Below, one piece after another: positions 1 to 7,353 of a DNA stretch of 10,244 bases. The position numbers and the translations under genes were made by a program. Origin of the DNA: Oscillospiraceae bacterium (GTDB lineage: Bacteria > Bacillota_A > Clostridia > Oscillospirales > Oscillospiraceae); contig JAFQDR010000009.1 in the NCBI GenBank assembly GCA_017415945.1, forward strand, positions 1 to 10,244. The letters are read 5' to 3'. Within the stretch, counting starts at the first letter, position 1. Every line of letters starts with the position of its first letter. Below the pieces are notes generated by a model. That model saw nothing but the letters and a program-made list of their open reading frames with translations, was not told the origin of the DNA and ran no database searches.

Positions 1-2
1 AT

Positions 3-326
3 AAGGATGAGATAACGCATATCGCTGTGTCAGTGGCTCCTGTTTATGAAGGTGATAAGCGTCCTGAAAAATTACGTGATCCGAGCCGGGAACTATCAAA
101 GCCCATCGGGGATATGATGTCAGGCGGATCCAATTTGGGAGAACAATGGGCAAGCAAGAAGCTTAATCCGGGGTGGAATTCTCCGATTACCATGGATGGA
201 GGCGGCGGCAGTACAGATCCGAATCAGGATATTGAGCACCCCGCATACTTTGTTGCTGATCTTTATATCAATAACGAGAAGGTTGCGAATCTTGATCTGA
301 CTTTGCAGAAAGGAGAAGCACAATGA
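3..326 (+). CDS. Unrecognised protein, C-terminal part (5' end outside window)
   Basis: The frame is open from the first bases of the window (reading KDEITHIAVSVAPVYEGDK) to a TGA at 324-326. The gene therefore probably begins upstream. A GTG at 27 is possible but has no ribosome binding site at a suitable distance. The visible 107 residues are hydrophilic, with a Gly-rich stretch (MDGGGGSTDPNQ) and no membrane segment or motif I recognise. The strand-like end (AYFVADLYINNEKVANLDLTL) could be a small beta domain. Its stop overlaps the start of the next gene (ATGA), so the two are probably translationally coupled and functionally linked. The function is unknown. Confidence 0.6.
   Translation, partial: KDEITHIAVSVAPVYEGDKRPEKLRDPSRELSKPIGDMMSGGSNLGEQWASKKLNPGWNSPITMDGGGGSTDPNQDIEHPAYFVADLYINNEKVANLDLTLQKGEAQ
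311..326 (+). promoter_or_regulatory. RBS plus ATGA stop/start overlap
   Basis: AGGAG at 311-315 lies 7 nt before ATG 323. This ATG overlaps the TGA stop of the upstream frame (324-326), an arrangement typical of translational coupling. It fixes the start of the membrane protein. Confidence 0.75.
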
Positions 327-925
327 CGGATTATCAAAAACTATACACGGGAATCGGCAGAGCTGCGTGGGGTTATTTCTTCATCTACTTTGATATCAAT
401 CTCAATACCGTCAGTATTTTGCCTTCATTCATCGGCTATCTGCTTTTCTTATCTGCTATCAACCATTTATGCGATGAGGAACGAGAGCTGAATCTGCTTC
501 GAACCTTGGGCATAATTCTGACTGTATGGCATATTGCGTCGTGGTTTGCAAGTTTTGGAGCCATTAAGCTTGACGGTATGCTTCCGGCAGTTGATATCAT
601 CATTGGAGTTGTCAATATCTATTTCCATTTTCAGCTTCTGACAAACCTGGCATCGATTGCGGCAAAGTATCAACCCGAGGGGTACGAATTGGATGCCAAA
701 CTTCTCAGGTACCGCACCATGCAAACAGTTATGCTTACCGCAGTCATCATTTTGGGATACTTGGCAAAATGGCAAACGGAGCTTGTTACAGTCATTTCCG
801 TCGGCATGATCATCGTTTATCTGATAGTGACAGTCCTCTTGATGAAGGCTTTGTTTGACCTCAGACGGTGTTTGCGGATGGATAATGACTCCGATGAAGA
901 AGATTCTGATACAGAAGAAATATAA
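323..925 (+). CDS. Multi-pass membrane protein of unknown function
   Basis: A 200-residue protein with about five hydrophobic segments, at roughly residues 30-48, 60-80, 87-108, 135-152 and 155-178. It ends in a strongly acidic cytoplasmic-type tail (residues 187-200, nine Asp/Glu). I do not recognise the family and see no transporter, kinase or enzyme motif. The start is supported by AGGAG 7 nt upstream and by the ATGA overlap with the preceding gene. A hairpin/T-run terminator follows 6 nt after the stop, so this is the last gene of its transcription unit. It may be the membrane partner of the truncated upstream product, which is an inference from coupling only. Confidence 0.75.
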   Translation: MTDYQKLYTGIGRAAWGYFFIYFDINLNTVSILPSFIGYLLFLSAINHLCDEERELNLLRTLGIILTVWHIASWFASFGAIKLDGMLPAVDIIIGVVNIYFHFQLLTNLASIAAKYQPEGYELDAKLLRYRTMQTVMLTAVIILGYLAKWQTELVTVISVGMIIVYLIVTVLLMKALFDLRRCLRMDNDSDEEDSDTEEI

Positions 926-931
926 TTTCAG

Positions 932-957
932 GGTGTCGCTGCGGCGGCACCTTTTTT
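932..957 (+). terminator. Rho-independent terminator after membrane protein
   Basis: An 8-bp stem (GGTGTCGC 932-939 with GCGGCACC 944-951, one G-U pair) has a 4-nt loop and is followed directly by six T (952-957). It closes the first plus-strand unit, 6 nt after its last stop codon. Confidence 0.9.
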
Positions 958-1058
958 GTTGCATGGACATAACCAACCGACTCAAATGGTGCATAATCTA
1001 ATCATCGAGATATATTGCATGTTCACAGAAAAGTTAAAACCATAATGTGTATATACTC

Positions 1059-1087
1059 TTGACCAAACGGGAATATTATGATAAAAT
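1059..1087 (+). promoter_or_regulatory. Extended -10 sigma-A type promoter for the ATPase gene
   Basis: The -35 hexamer TTGACC (1059-1064) and the -10 hexamer TAAAAT (1082-1087) are separated by exactly 17 nt. A TG at 1079-1080 gives an extended -10 (TGATAAAAT). Transcription would start near 1094, leaving a leader of about 30 nt before ATG 1125. This is the best promoter on the plus strand of this window. Confidence 0.75.
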
Positions 1088-1124
1088 ATGATTAACCATA
1101 GATTTTCATAAAAAGAGGTACGTT

Positions 1125-2348
1125 ATGACATATATTACACGGGAGCTTGAGAGAAAGTTTCTGAAACTCAATGATTTCTTTAAGGTTATTCTCGTTACAG
1201 GAGCAAGACAAGTCGGTAAAACGACGATGTTAAAGCATCTGGCAGAGAGTGACAGAACCTATGTTACAATGGACAATACAATGGCACGAGAGCTTGCGCA
1301 ATCCGATCCGGTATTGTTCTTTCAAACGTATAAGCCGCCGATTCTCATTGATGAGGTACAGAAAGCACCGGAGCTTTTCGAGCAAATTAAGGTGATTTGT
1401 GATGAAAGCGATGAAAAGGGGCTCATCTGGCTTACCGGCTCTCAGCAATACAAGATGATGAAAAAGGTACGTGAGACTCTTGCAGGAAGAATTGGTATCC
1501 TGGAATTATTCAGTTTATCTGCAAGAGAAAAAGCCGGTCTTGTCTTTGATACAGATTTGGATTTTTCTCTCGCCACCTTGCAGGCAAGACAGCGTAAGCT
1601 GCCCAAAAACAATGTGCTTCAAGTATTCAATCATATTTGGGAAGGCGGTATGCCGCAGGTTCAAGGTGTTGATGATGAGTTAAGGCAAGAGTATTTCAAT
1701 TCCTATATTGATACCTACTTGATGCGTGACGTTGCCGAGGCAGGAGGAATTACCGATACTGTGCGCTTCCGAAAATTCCTTGTTGGCTGTGCTTCACTTG
1801 TATCGGAGCAAGTCAATTACTCGACGCTGGCTGAGTCTGCCGATATTGCACCATGTACTGCAAAGGAATGGCTTAAAGTGCTTGAAGGACTTCACATTGT
1901 CTATCTGCTTGCACCGTATTCCAATAATGAGCTGAAGCGGCTCAGTAAAACACCCAAGCTGTACTTCTGCGACACCGGCTTATGTGCATATCTCTCTATG
2001 TGGCTGACACCTGACACTCTGCGTAACGGAGCTGCAAGCGGTCATTACTACGAAAACTATGTTGTGATGGAACTCATTAAGAACTATGCTTATGCAAAGT
2101 CAAAGGCTAACATCACCTATTTCCGAGATTCCAACGCCAAAGAGATTGATGTGTTTGTTGAGGAAAACAATGTCATTCATCCGCTGGAAATAAAAAAGAG
2201 TGCTGCCCCCGACCGACGTGAGGTGAAAAAGTACAGTGTGATTGATAAAGCATCGTTGAACCGCGGAAACGGCGGTATTATCTGTATGTGCGAGGAACCG
2301 ATACCGATTGATGCAGATAACTGCTTTATTCCGAGCAATCTGATATAA
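1125..2348 (+). CDS. AAA-family ATPase with C-terminal DUF4143 domain
   Basis: A 407-residue cytoplasmic protein. A Walker A motif is visible at residues 26-34 (GARQVGKTT). Walker B is ILIDEVQ at 73-79, with D76 and E77. A sensor-like LTGSQQ is at 103-108. The C-terminal half matches the DUF4143 type and carries a PD-(D/E)XK-like pattern: E340-I-D342 followed by E355-I-K357-K358. This architecture is very common in gut anaerobes, usually as scattered single genes. Nuclease, toxin-related or defence roles have been suggested for such families, but the real role is unclear. AGAGG at 1114-1118 is 6 nt before the ATG, and an extended -10 promoter precedes it. The length is typical, with no truncation. 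Confidence 0.9.
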   Translation: MTYITRELERKFLKLNDFFKVILVTGARQVGKTTMLKHLAESDRTYVTMDNTMARELAQSDPVLFFQTYKPPILIDEVQKAPELFEQIKVICDESDEKGLIWLTGSQQYKMMKKVRETLAGRIGILELFSLSAREKAGLVFDTDLDFSLATLQARQRKLPKNNVLQVFNHIWEGGMPQVQGVDDELRQEYFNSYIDTYLMRDVAEAGGITDTVRFRKFLVGCASLVSEQVNYSTLAESADIAPCTAKEWLKVLEGLHIVYLLAPYSNNELKRLSKTPKLYFCDTGLCAYLSMWLTPDTLRNGAASGHYYENYVVMELIKNYAYAKSKANITYFRDSNAKEIDVFVEENNVIHPLEIKKSAAPDRREVKKYSVIDKASLNRGNGGIICMCEEPIPIDADNCFIPSNLI

Positions 2349-2359
2349 ACAAAACTGTT

Positions 2360-2378
2360 ACTATTTTATGTTAATAGT
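2360..2378 (+). promoter_or_regulatory. Inverted repeat, possible operator upstream of polymerase gene
   Basis: ACTATT (2360-2365) and AATAGT (2373-2378) form a perfect 6-bp inverted repeat around a 7-nt centre. It lies 31 nt before the polymerase start. No T-run follows, so it is not a terminator. TATAGA (2381-2386), preceded by TGG, could be a weak extended -10 overlapping its edge. It does not match the Firmicute LexA box (GAAC-N4-GTTC). An operator role is inference. Confidence 0.3.
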
Positions 2379-2409
2379 GGTATAGAGGCATAAGCAAAAG
2401 GAGGCGCAC

Positions 2410-3903
2410 ATGGATAAACAATATATCGCCATAGACTTAAAATCCTTTTACGCCTCCGTGGAGTGCATCGAACGGGGGCTTGACCCCATGACCACCAACC
2501 TTGTGGTCGCCGACATCAGCCGTACAGAGAAAACCATCGGTCTTGCCGTGTCGCCATCACTCAAAAGTCTCGGCGTACCGGGCAGACCCCGGCTGTTTGA
2601 AGTGATTCAGAAAGTCAAGGAAGCTAATGCAAAACGGAAGTATGCGAATCACGGCATCCAGTCCGGCGCATCCTCCGATTACAGAGAGCTGATGAAGAAT
2701 CCCGCGCTTGCCATCGACTACATCGTAGCACCGCCACGCATGGCATACTATATGGATTACAGTACCCGGATCTATCAGGTGTATCTGAAATATATAGCAC
2801 CCGAGGACATTCATCCATACTCCATCGATGAGGTATTCATTGACGTCACCGATTATCTGAAGACCTACAAGCTGACTGCACGGGAACTTGCCATGAAGAT
2901 GATCCTTGACGTTCTTGCCACCACCGGCATCACGGCAACGGCAGGCATCGGCACGAATCTGTATCTCTGCAAGATCGCCATGGACATCGAAGCCAAGCAT
3001 ATGCCGGCGGACGAAAACGGTGTCCGCATCGCCGAACTGGACGAGAGGAGCTACCGTGAAAAACTGTGGGATCACCGTCCTCTGACCGATTTCTGGCGTG
3101 TGGGCGGAGGAACGGCATCAAAGCTGGAGAAAATCGGTATCTACACTATGGGCGACATTGCGAAATGTTCCGTGGGCAAGTCCCATGAATTCTACAACGA
3201 GGACCTTCTTTACAAGATGTTCGGCGTCAATGCGGAGCTGCTGATCGACCATGCCTGGGGCTGGGAACCGTGCACGATCAAGGAAATCAAGGCATACAAG
3301 CCGGAATCGAACAGCATCAGTTCCGGTCAGGTTCTGCAGGAGCCGTACACTGCTGAGAAAGCGAAGCTGGTTGTGCGGGAGATGACCGACCTTCTGGTAC
3401 TTGACTTGGTAGACAAGAATCTTGTCACCGATCAGATCGTGCTGACCATCGGTTATGACGCTGCCAATGAAGGCTACACCGGAGAATCCACCACCGACCG
3501 ATACGGACGCTCCACCCCGAAGCACGCTCACGGAACGGGAAATCTCAGCGGACATACCTCCTCCACCAAAGAAATTCTGCAGGTCACAAGTGAACTGTAT
3601 GACCGCATCATCAATCCAAAATTGCTCATCCGCCGCATCAATGTGACAGCCTGTCATGTGCTGGACGAAGAATCGGCAAAAGCGCAGAAGGCACCGGAGC
3701 AGCTGGATATCTTCTCCATGATGGATGCCGGGGAAGGCAATGCGGAAAATGAACATGAGTTGGAGAAGGAAAAACAGCTGCAGCACGCCATGCTCGATAT
3801 CAAGAAGAAATTCGGCAAGAACGCCATTCTGAAGGGGATGAATTTGGAGGAAGGCGCAACGGCAAAGGAACGAAATAAGCAGATCGGAGGTCACAGGGCT
3901 TGA
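2410..3903 (+). CDS. Y-family DNA polymerase, UvrX/YqjW-like (translesion synthesis)
   Basis: A 497-residue error-prone polymerase of the UmuC/DinB superfamily, closest in style to the UvrX/YqjW group of Firmicutes. The palm begins IAIDLKSFYASVE, with metal ligand D9 and steric-gate Y14. The second acidic cluster is SIDE at 138-141 (D140, E141). A helix-hairpin-helix thumb segment is visible at 228-251 (FWRVGGG, then KLEKIGIYTMGDIA). Near the C terminus QLDIF (431-435) fits the beta-clamp binding consensus, so recruitment by the sliding clamp is likely. The start is fixed by AAAAGGAGG (2396-2404) 5 nt before ATG. The stop overlaps the YolD-like gene by TTGA, giving the familiar polymerase/YolD pair, often found on plasmids, prophages and conjugative elements. 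All catalytic residues are present, so it should be active. Confidence 0.93.
   Translation: MDKQYIAIDLKSFYASVECIERGLDPMTTNLVVADISRTEKTIGLAVSPSLKSLGVPGRPRLFEVIQKVKEANAKRKYANHGIQSGASSDYRELMKNPALAIDYIVAPPRMAYYMDYSTRIYQVYLKYIAPEDIHPYSIDEVFIDVTDYLKTYKLTARELAMKMILDVLATTGITATAGIGTNLYLCKIAMDIEAKHMPADENGVRIAELDERSYREKLWDHRPLTDFWRVGGGTASKLEKIGIYTMGDIAKCSVGKSHEFYNEDLLYKMFGVNAELLIDHAWGWEPCTIKEIKAYKPESNSISSGQVLQEPYTAEKAKLVVREMTDLLVLDLVDKNLVTDQIVLTIGYDAANEGYTGESTTDRYGRSTPKHAHGTGNLSGHTSSTKEILQVTSELYDRIINPKLLIRRINVTACHVLDEESAKAQKAPEQLDIFSMMDAGEGNAENEHELEKEKQLQHAMLDIKKKFGKNAILKGMNLEEGATAKERNKQIGGHRA
3886..3903 (+). promoter_or_regulatory. RBS and TTGA overlap setting a TTG start
   Basis: GGAGGT (3886-3891) lies inside the 3' end of the polymerase gene, 8 nt before TTG 3900. 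The TTG overlaps the polymerase stop (TGA 3901-3903). No ATG or GTG lies near, so this spacing decides the start of the YolD-like gene. Confidence 0.8.
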
Positions 3904-4328
3904 ACGAGAAGTATAAAGACATCATAGACCTCCCGCACCACACCTCCGAAAAGCATCCCAGGATGTCGCTTATGAACCGTGCGGCGCAGTTTGCCCCGTT
4001 TGCGGCTCTCGTTGGTTATGACGATGCGCTTGACGAGACGGCACGGCTGACGGATACCAAGCTGACGCTCAGTGATGACATGAAGGCTGCGCTGGATACC
4101 AAACAGGCATTGCTTGCCGATATGATTGATGAAAGACCGCAAATCACTGTCACCTACTTTGAGACAGACAAAAAGAAAGCCGGCGGCACATATCGTATGT
4201 ACACCGGCAACCTGAAGCGGATCGATGATTTCGAGAGACAGCTGCAATTTACAGATGGCATGAAAATCCGACTGGATGATGTGTACGCTATCGACTCGGA
4301 GTTGTTCCGTGGAATCATAGACGAATAA
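3900..4328 (+). CDS. YolD-like family protein
   Basis: A 142-residue soluble protein. Its N-terminal half carries the YolD-family core: DIIDLPHHTSEKHPRMS, then RAAQFAPFAALVGYDDALDETARLT (about residues 8-52). The C-terminal half (ITVTYFETDKKKAGGTYRMYTGNLKRID onward) is strand-rich. YolD-like proteins are encoded directly downstream of UvrX/YqjW-type polymerases. Their biochemical role is unsettled, but a polymerase accessory or regulator role is the usual proposal. It starts at TTG, overlapping the polymerase stop by TTGA with a strong internal ribosome binding site. It is the last gene of the plus-strand half. Confidence 0.9.
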   Translation: MNEKYKDIIDLPHHTSEKHPRMSLMNRAAQFAPFAALVGYDDALDETARLTDTKLTLSDDMKAALDTKQALLADMIDERPQITVTYFETDKKKAGGTYRMYTGNLKRIDDFERQLQFTDGMKIRLDDVYAIDSELFRGIIDE

Positions 4329-4438
4329 CAAGAAAAAGGTCAGTAGGGTGTACTCCTGTCAATCTGAACGTAAAACTGTTCAAATACGGGAATGATCTGA
4401 GATTTATAATTGTATTTCGATATATGACCTGAAATATG

Positions 4439-4475
4439 AAAGTCCCTTGTGCCAATGACAAGCACAAGGGACTTT
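4439..4475. terminator. Bidirectional terminator between convergent genes
   Basis: A perfect 14-bp inverted repeat: AAAGTCCCTTGTGC (4439-4452) and GCACAAGGGACTTT (4462-4475), with a 9-nt loop. The A3/T3 ends sit on the stem, and T-rich DNA follows on the plus side (CGTTATTTCTTATT). It lies between the YolD-like gene (plus) and the small lipoprotein gene (minus), only 2 nt past the latter's stop. It should terminate both converging transcripts, though the T-tracts are short. Confidence 0.85.
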
Positions 4476-4477
4476 CG

Positions 4478-4798
4478 TTATTTCTTATTGTATGGTAAGC
4501 ATATGTACCACTCGCCATCGCAGAGGATAGCAATTCCTTCTTCAACAGCTGCATAGGGGAGTCCTATCTCTCGGCTGAAGTTGGTTTCACCATCTTTTTG
4601 TGGATATGTATCGGTATAAGAGGTCGTGTGTCCGATAATTGCACTGTCATCGACTTCGCCCGATACTTCGGCGATGGATTTATGATAGATCTGTCCATTA
4701 ACCATAATTGCCGCCGGATAGTCCGTTTCTACGTGCTTACACCCTGCAATACTGATAAGACATATTAACACAGCAATCAAGATGAGAAATCTTTTCAA
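4478..4798 (-). CDS. Small lipoprotein, unknown function
   Basis: A 106-residue secreted lipoprotein. The signal peptide KRFLILIAVLICLISIAGC ends in a lipobox (IAGC, C20), so the mature protein of about 87 residues is predicted to be anchored to the outer face of the membrane. I do not recognise the mature domain; it contains IMVNGQIYHKS, a Ser/Thr-rich middle and a terminal GEWYICLPY. I chose TTG at 4798 because GGAGGT lies 6 nt upstream and the protein then begins with a normal signal peptide. An in-frame TTG at 4825 followed by two ATGs would add MMMLNGGVY translated from the ribosome binding site itself. It lies 51 nt after the serpin gene and is probably the last gene of the lipoprotein operon. 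Confidence 0.75.
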   Translation of the reverse strand: MKRFLILIAVLICLISIAGCKHVETDYPAAIMVNGQIYHKSIAEVSGEVDDSAIIGHTTSYTDTYPQKDGETNFSREIGLPYAAVEEGIAILCDGEWYICLPYNKK

Positions 4799-4849
4799 GT
4801 AAACACCTCCGTTCAGCATCATCAAACTTTAACTCTATTCTATAACCGA

Positions 4850-6100
4850 TTACTTTACGTCCATCATCGTACCGATGAAGAAGGGGAGGTTGGTTTCACA
4901 GTCAATAAGCATATACACAAACGGGCGGTCGAGATATACCTGTTTCGGAGGATCCATCGGTTCCATTGCCGATTCCTTTGTCATTTCCACAACAGTAGCA
5001 GCTCCGGCCTTCGTGCCTTTACCGTCTACGTTGATATAGGTCTGATGAATGACGCGATTGATAAAGATGTTTTTCCCGTCCGTAGTCGAACCGAGCTTAG
5101 AGAAATCGGCAAGCGTACCGTCGAAGGCATCGGGCATTCCCATTTTCTTCAGAATCTCACTCATTTCCACCTTATATTCGGTTTCAAACTTCGGTATCGC
5201 GGCGTCCACCGGCGTCGTCTTGGCATCTGAAAGCAGATCATGCAAATGCTCACCGTCAAGGGATGCAATGTATTCGGATACACTGACACCCTCGTTTGGC
5301 AGGAGCGCGGCAAAAGCGTATTTTCTGTTGGCGTAATATTTGATAAAACCCTCTGCCTTATCATCGTTCAAGTACTTGTTTTCGTTGGAATACATCAGCT
5401 CCACATCGCGTACAGTGCCGTCTTCTGTGGTAAACTTTCCGTCCTGGATCTGATACTCATTGTAAATATTCTGCCACTCCGCATCAAATGCGAGAGCATT
5501 GACAAGGTACATCACAGCATCCTCGGGAATTTGATCCAGTATATCCTTGATCATACCATCGGTGTTGTCTTCCACCCATTTATTGATCTCCTTTAAGGTG
5601 GAATCGTCAAAAGGTGCCTTATAAATACCTGCGCCGTAATAATCTGCATTGGTCTGAAGAAAATCTTCGTTTACCACAAAGGTGGGATCATCCTTGAACC
5701 AAATGGAATTGGCAAGGCTGAGCTTGTATTTTTCTTCCTCGGGCAGATTCGCCATGTAGGTGCTTATCCACGTGTTGAGCTGGTCGATCGGCATACCAAG
5801 TACCGATTCCATCTGCGAAAGCGTCTCATTATCCGCACCGTTGGCTGTCATGGAGAGTGCAACAAGAACGGACAAAGGAGAGATCAGCGTGTTTTCGCCA
5901 TCCTCCATGCTCTCCTTAAACAGACGAAGTGCAAAATCGCTCACAGCCGCATCACTGACATCGGTGATCTCTATATCACCACCGGCATTGCTTCTTGGGT
6001 TTATGCCATCCATCAGATCATCCGATTGCGGCACACCGCAGGCTGTGAATGCTGACAGCGCAAACACCATTACCAGTAGAAAAGATAAAAACCGTTTCAT
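4850..6100 (-). CDS. Serpin-family protease inhibitor, lipoprotein
   Basis: A 416-residue protein with a lipoprotein signal peptide (AFTAC, C21), a short linker, and a full serpin fold from about residue 48 to 416. Family hallmarks are NTLISPLSVLVALSMTANGAD (70-90), VNALAFDAEW (200-209), the breach/hinge GTKAGAAT (362-369) and DRPFVYMLIDCETNLPFFIG (391-410). Serpins trap serine or cysteine proteases covalently after cleavage of the reactive loop. By alignment with alpha-1-antitrypsin numbering, G362 is P15, placing P1 at E376 and P1' at S377; M373, K375 and M379 are alternatives. The hinge has the small residues needed for loop insertion, so inhibition is plausible, but P13 is Lys rather than Glu. 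The P' side is long, acidic and Pro-rich. Surface anchoring suggests protection against external proteases. GGAGG is 6 nt before the ATG, and the gene follows the SH3 lipoprotein gene by 38 nt. Confidence 0.93.
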   Translation of the reverse strand: MKRFLSFLLVMVFALSAFTACGVPQSDDLMDGINPRSNAGGDIEITDVSDAAVSDFALRLFKESMEDGENTLISPLSVLVALSMTANGADNETLSQMESVLGMPIDQLNTWISTYMANLPEEEKYKLSLANSIWFKDDPTFVVNEDFLQTNADYYGAGIYKAPFDDSTLKEINKWVEDNTDGMIKDILDQIPEDAVMYLVNALAFDAEWQNIYNEYQIQDGKFTTEDGTVRDVELMYSNENKYLNDDKAEGFIKYYANRKYAFAALLPNEGVSVSEYIASLDGEHLHDLLSDAKTTPVDAAIPKFETEYKVEMSEILKKMGMPDAFDGTLADFSKLGSTTDGKNIFINRVIHQTYINVDGKGTKAGAATVVEMTKESAMEPMDPPKQVYLDRPFVYMLIDCETNLPFFIGTMMDVK

Positions 6101-6138
6101 AAATATCCTCCTATTCGTTCCATTGAATCATAAATCAC

Positions 6139-7353
6139 TTATTCTTTTTCCTGCAGAACGACAGAACCGTTTCTGCCGCTCTCATAAATCATATACTGTC
6201 GCTCAATTCCTTGGCCATCGGTAAAAGTAAGACCAAAGGTGGTGAAATCACCATAGAATACCACACCGAGCACCAGCGGTTTTTCTTCATCCAGCTTATC
6301 AAGGGTGTACAGCGTTTCGCCCGGCTGAAGGCTGTCCTCTGCTAAGTCCATAAAGCACAGCTTCACATCGGTGAGTGCTTCGTAGGGCTTTATGAGCAAA
6401 TACTGTGTATAATCGGTTTCCTCCCGCAGATACAGGTGGCAGTCCATTTCATCGAGCTGTTCCTTATCAATCCGCTCCATTGTGATCGGAATATGCTGTG
6501 TTGCAGCTGATGCTTTATTCAGATCAATCCAGCCAAGACCCGATTTCAGCTTGCCCCAGGTGATTCCCTCATCACAGATAATCTGCTCGGTGATCGTGTA
6601 GGTTCCCACATCAAGTAAAGTGCCGATGTCTTCGTTGTCGTATCCGGGACCTGTATGGATCGTAAGATCGGGACGAGTAACCTTCACGGTGGTTTCTGCG
6701 TCCGCATAAAGTCCGGAATGCTGGAAGAAAAACTTCCAGAACAGGTTTCCAATGCTTTCTTTTGTGAGCACGCCCTTTTCATAGGCTTCGGTGAGTGTAT
6801 GGAAGGTTCCGTCCTTCAGCACCAGCAGACGGTTGCCGTCGCCGTACATGAAGTCCATACCGGCAACTTCCTCGCACCAGATGTTTGCCGTATAATCGCA
6901 GGAATCAATCATGGCGACAATGGCGCCATCATCGTACTCATCGTAGTACTCACGGATACTGACATACTCCGCATCGAGATTCTGCAGCCAGAAGGTTTCA
7001 ATCAGCGTTCCGTAGTTTACATCCGGCAGAAATCCGTCGTAGGTCTTGAAGTCGATCTCAACGTCTTCATCTGCCATGGTGAAGGTAAACTGCCAATATT
7101 CGGAGGTGTTGTCGGTCATTTCGATCTGCTCACCGTTGACAAGAAAAAGATAACCAAGATCGGTTGCAAATCTTATCTTTACACTAACAGTGTCTCCGGC
7201 TTTGGCAGTTGACGGCATCTTCTCAAAAAGCCAATCTTCATCGTTCATTTTGATGGAGTACTTTTCCGTATTCTTTGAATGCTCGTTATTCTGACAGCCG
7301 ACAAGAGAAAAAATCAAAACCACCATACCCAACAGAGCGATTACCTTCTTCAT
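6139..7353 (-). CDS. SH3-domain lipoprotein of unknown function
   Basis: A 404-residue surface lipoprotein. The signal peptide ends in FSLVGC (C20). A beta-rich segment follows at about residues 45-106 (AGDTVSVKIRF, YLFLVNGEQIEM, YWQFTFTMADEDVEIDF). A middle region (107-212) is rich in Asp, Tyr and Glu. A bacterial SH3-like domain at about 224-280 (VTRPDLTIHTGPGYDNEDIGTLLDVGTYTI, then GITWGKLKSGLGWIDL) carries the usual THTGPGY-type loop and the final GWI. The remaining C-terminal 120 residues are strand-rich and unrecognised. Bacterial SH3 domains often bind cell wall peptides, so a wall-associated role is likely but not shown. GGGAGG lies 7 nt before ATG. It is the first gene of the operon that contains the serpin. 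Confidence 0.85.
   Translation of the reverse strand: MKKVIALLGMVVLIFSLVGCQNNEHSKNTEKYSIKMNDEDWLFEKMPSTAKAGDTVSVKIRFATDLGYLFLVNGEQIEMTDNTSEYWQFTFTMADEDVEIDFKTYDGFLPDVNYGTLIETFWLQNLDAEYVSIREYYDEYDDGAIVAMIDSCDYTANIWCEEVAGMDFMYGDGNRLLVLKDGTFHTLTEAYEKGVLTKESIGNLFWKFFFQHSGLYADAETTVKVTRPDLTIHTGPGYDNEDIGTLLDVGTYTITEQIICDEGITWGKLKSGLGWIDLNKASAATQHIPITMERIDKEQLDEMDCHLYLREETDYTQYLLIKPYEALTDVKLCFMDLAEDSLQPGETLYTLDKLDEEKPLVLGVVFYGDFTTFGLTFTDGQGIERQYMIYESGRNGSVVLQEKE

Noticed and set aside
2360..2378. Inverted repeat as a terminator of the ATPase gene
   Set aside because: The stem is AT-only apart from one pair and no T-run follows on either strand.
3118..3894. 258-residue open frame on the minus strand
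   Set aside because: It lies fully inside the polymerase gene, which has catalytic motifs and a good ribosome binding site; the antisense frame has no start signal or recognisable protein.
4361..4376. GAAC-N8-GTTC resembling an SOS box
   Set aside because: The spacer is 8 nt rather than 4, and it lies after the YolD-like gene, not before a damage-response gene.
4799..4825. Upstream TTG/ATG starts for the small lipoprotein
   Set aside because: They would translate through the GGAGGT site and put extra residues ahead of a normal signal peptide; TTG 4798 has correct spacing.
6655..7212. 185-residue open frame on the plus strand
   Set aside because: It is antisense to the SH3-lipoprotein gene, whose lipobox, SH3 domain and ribosome binding site are clear.
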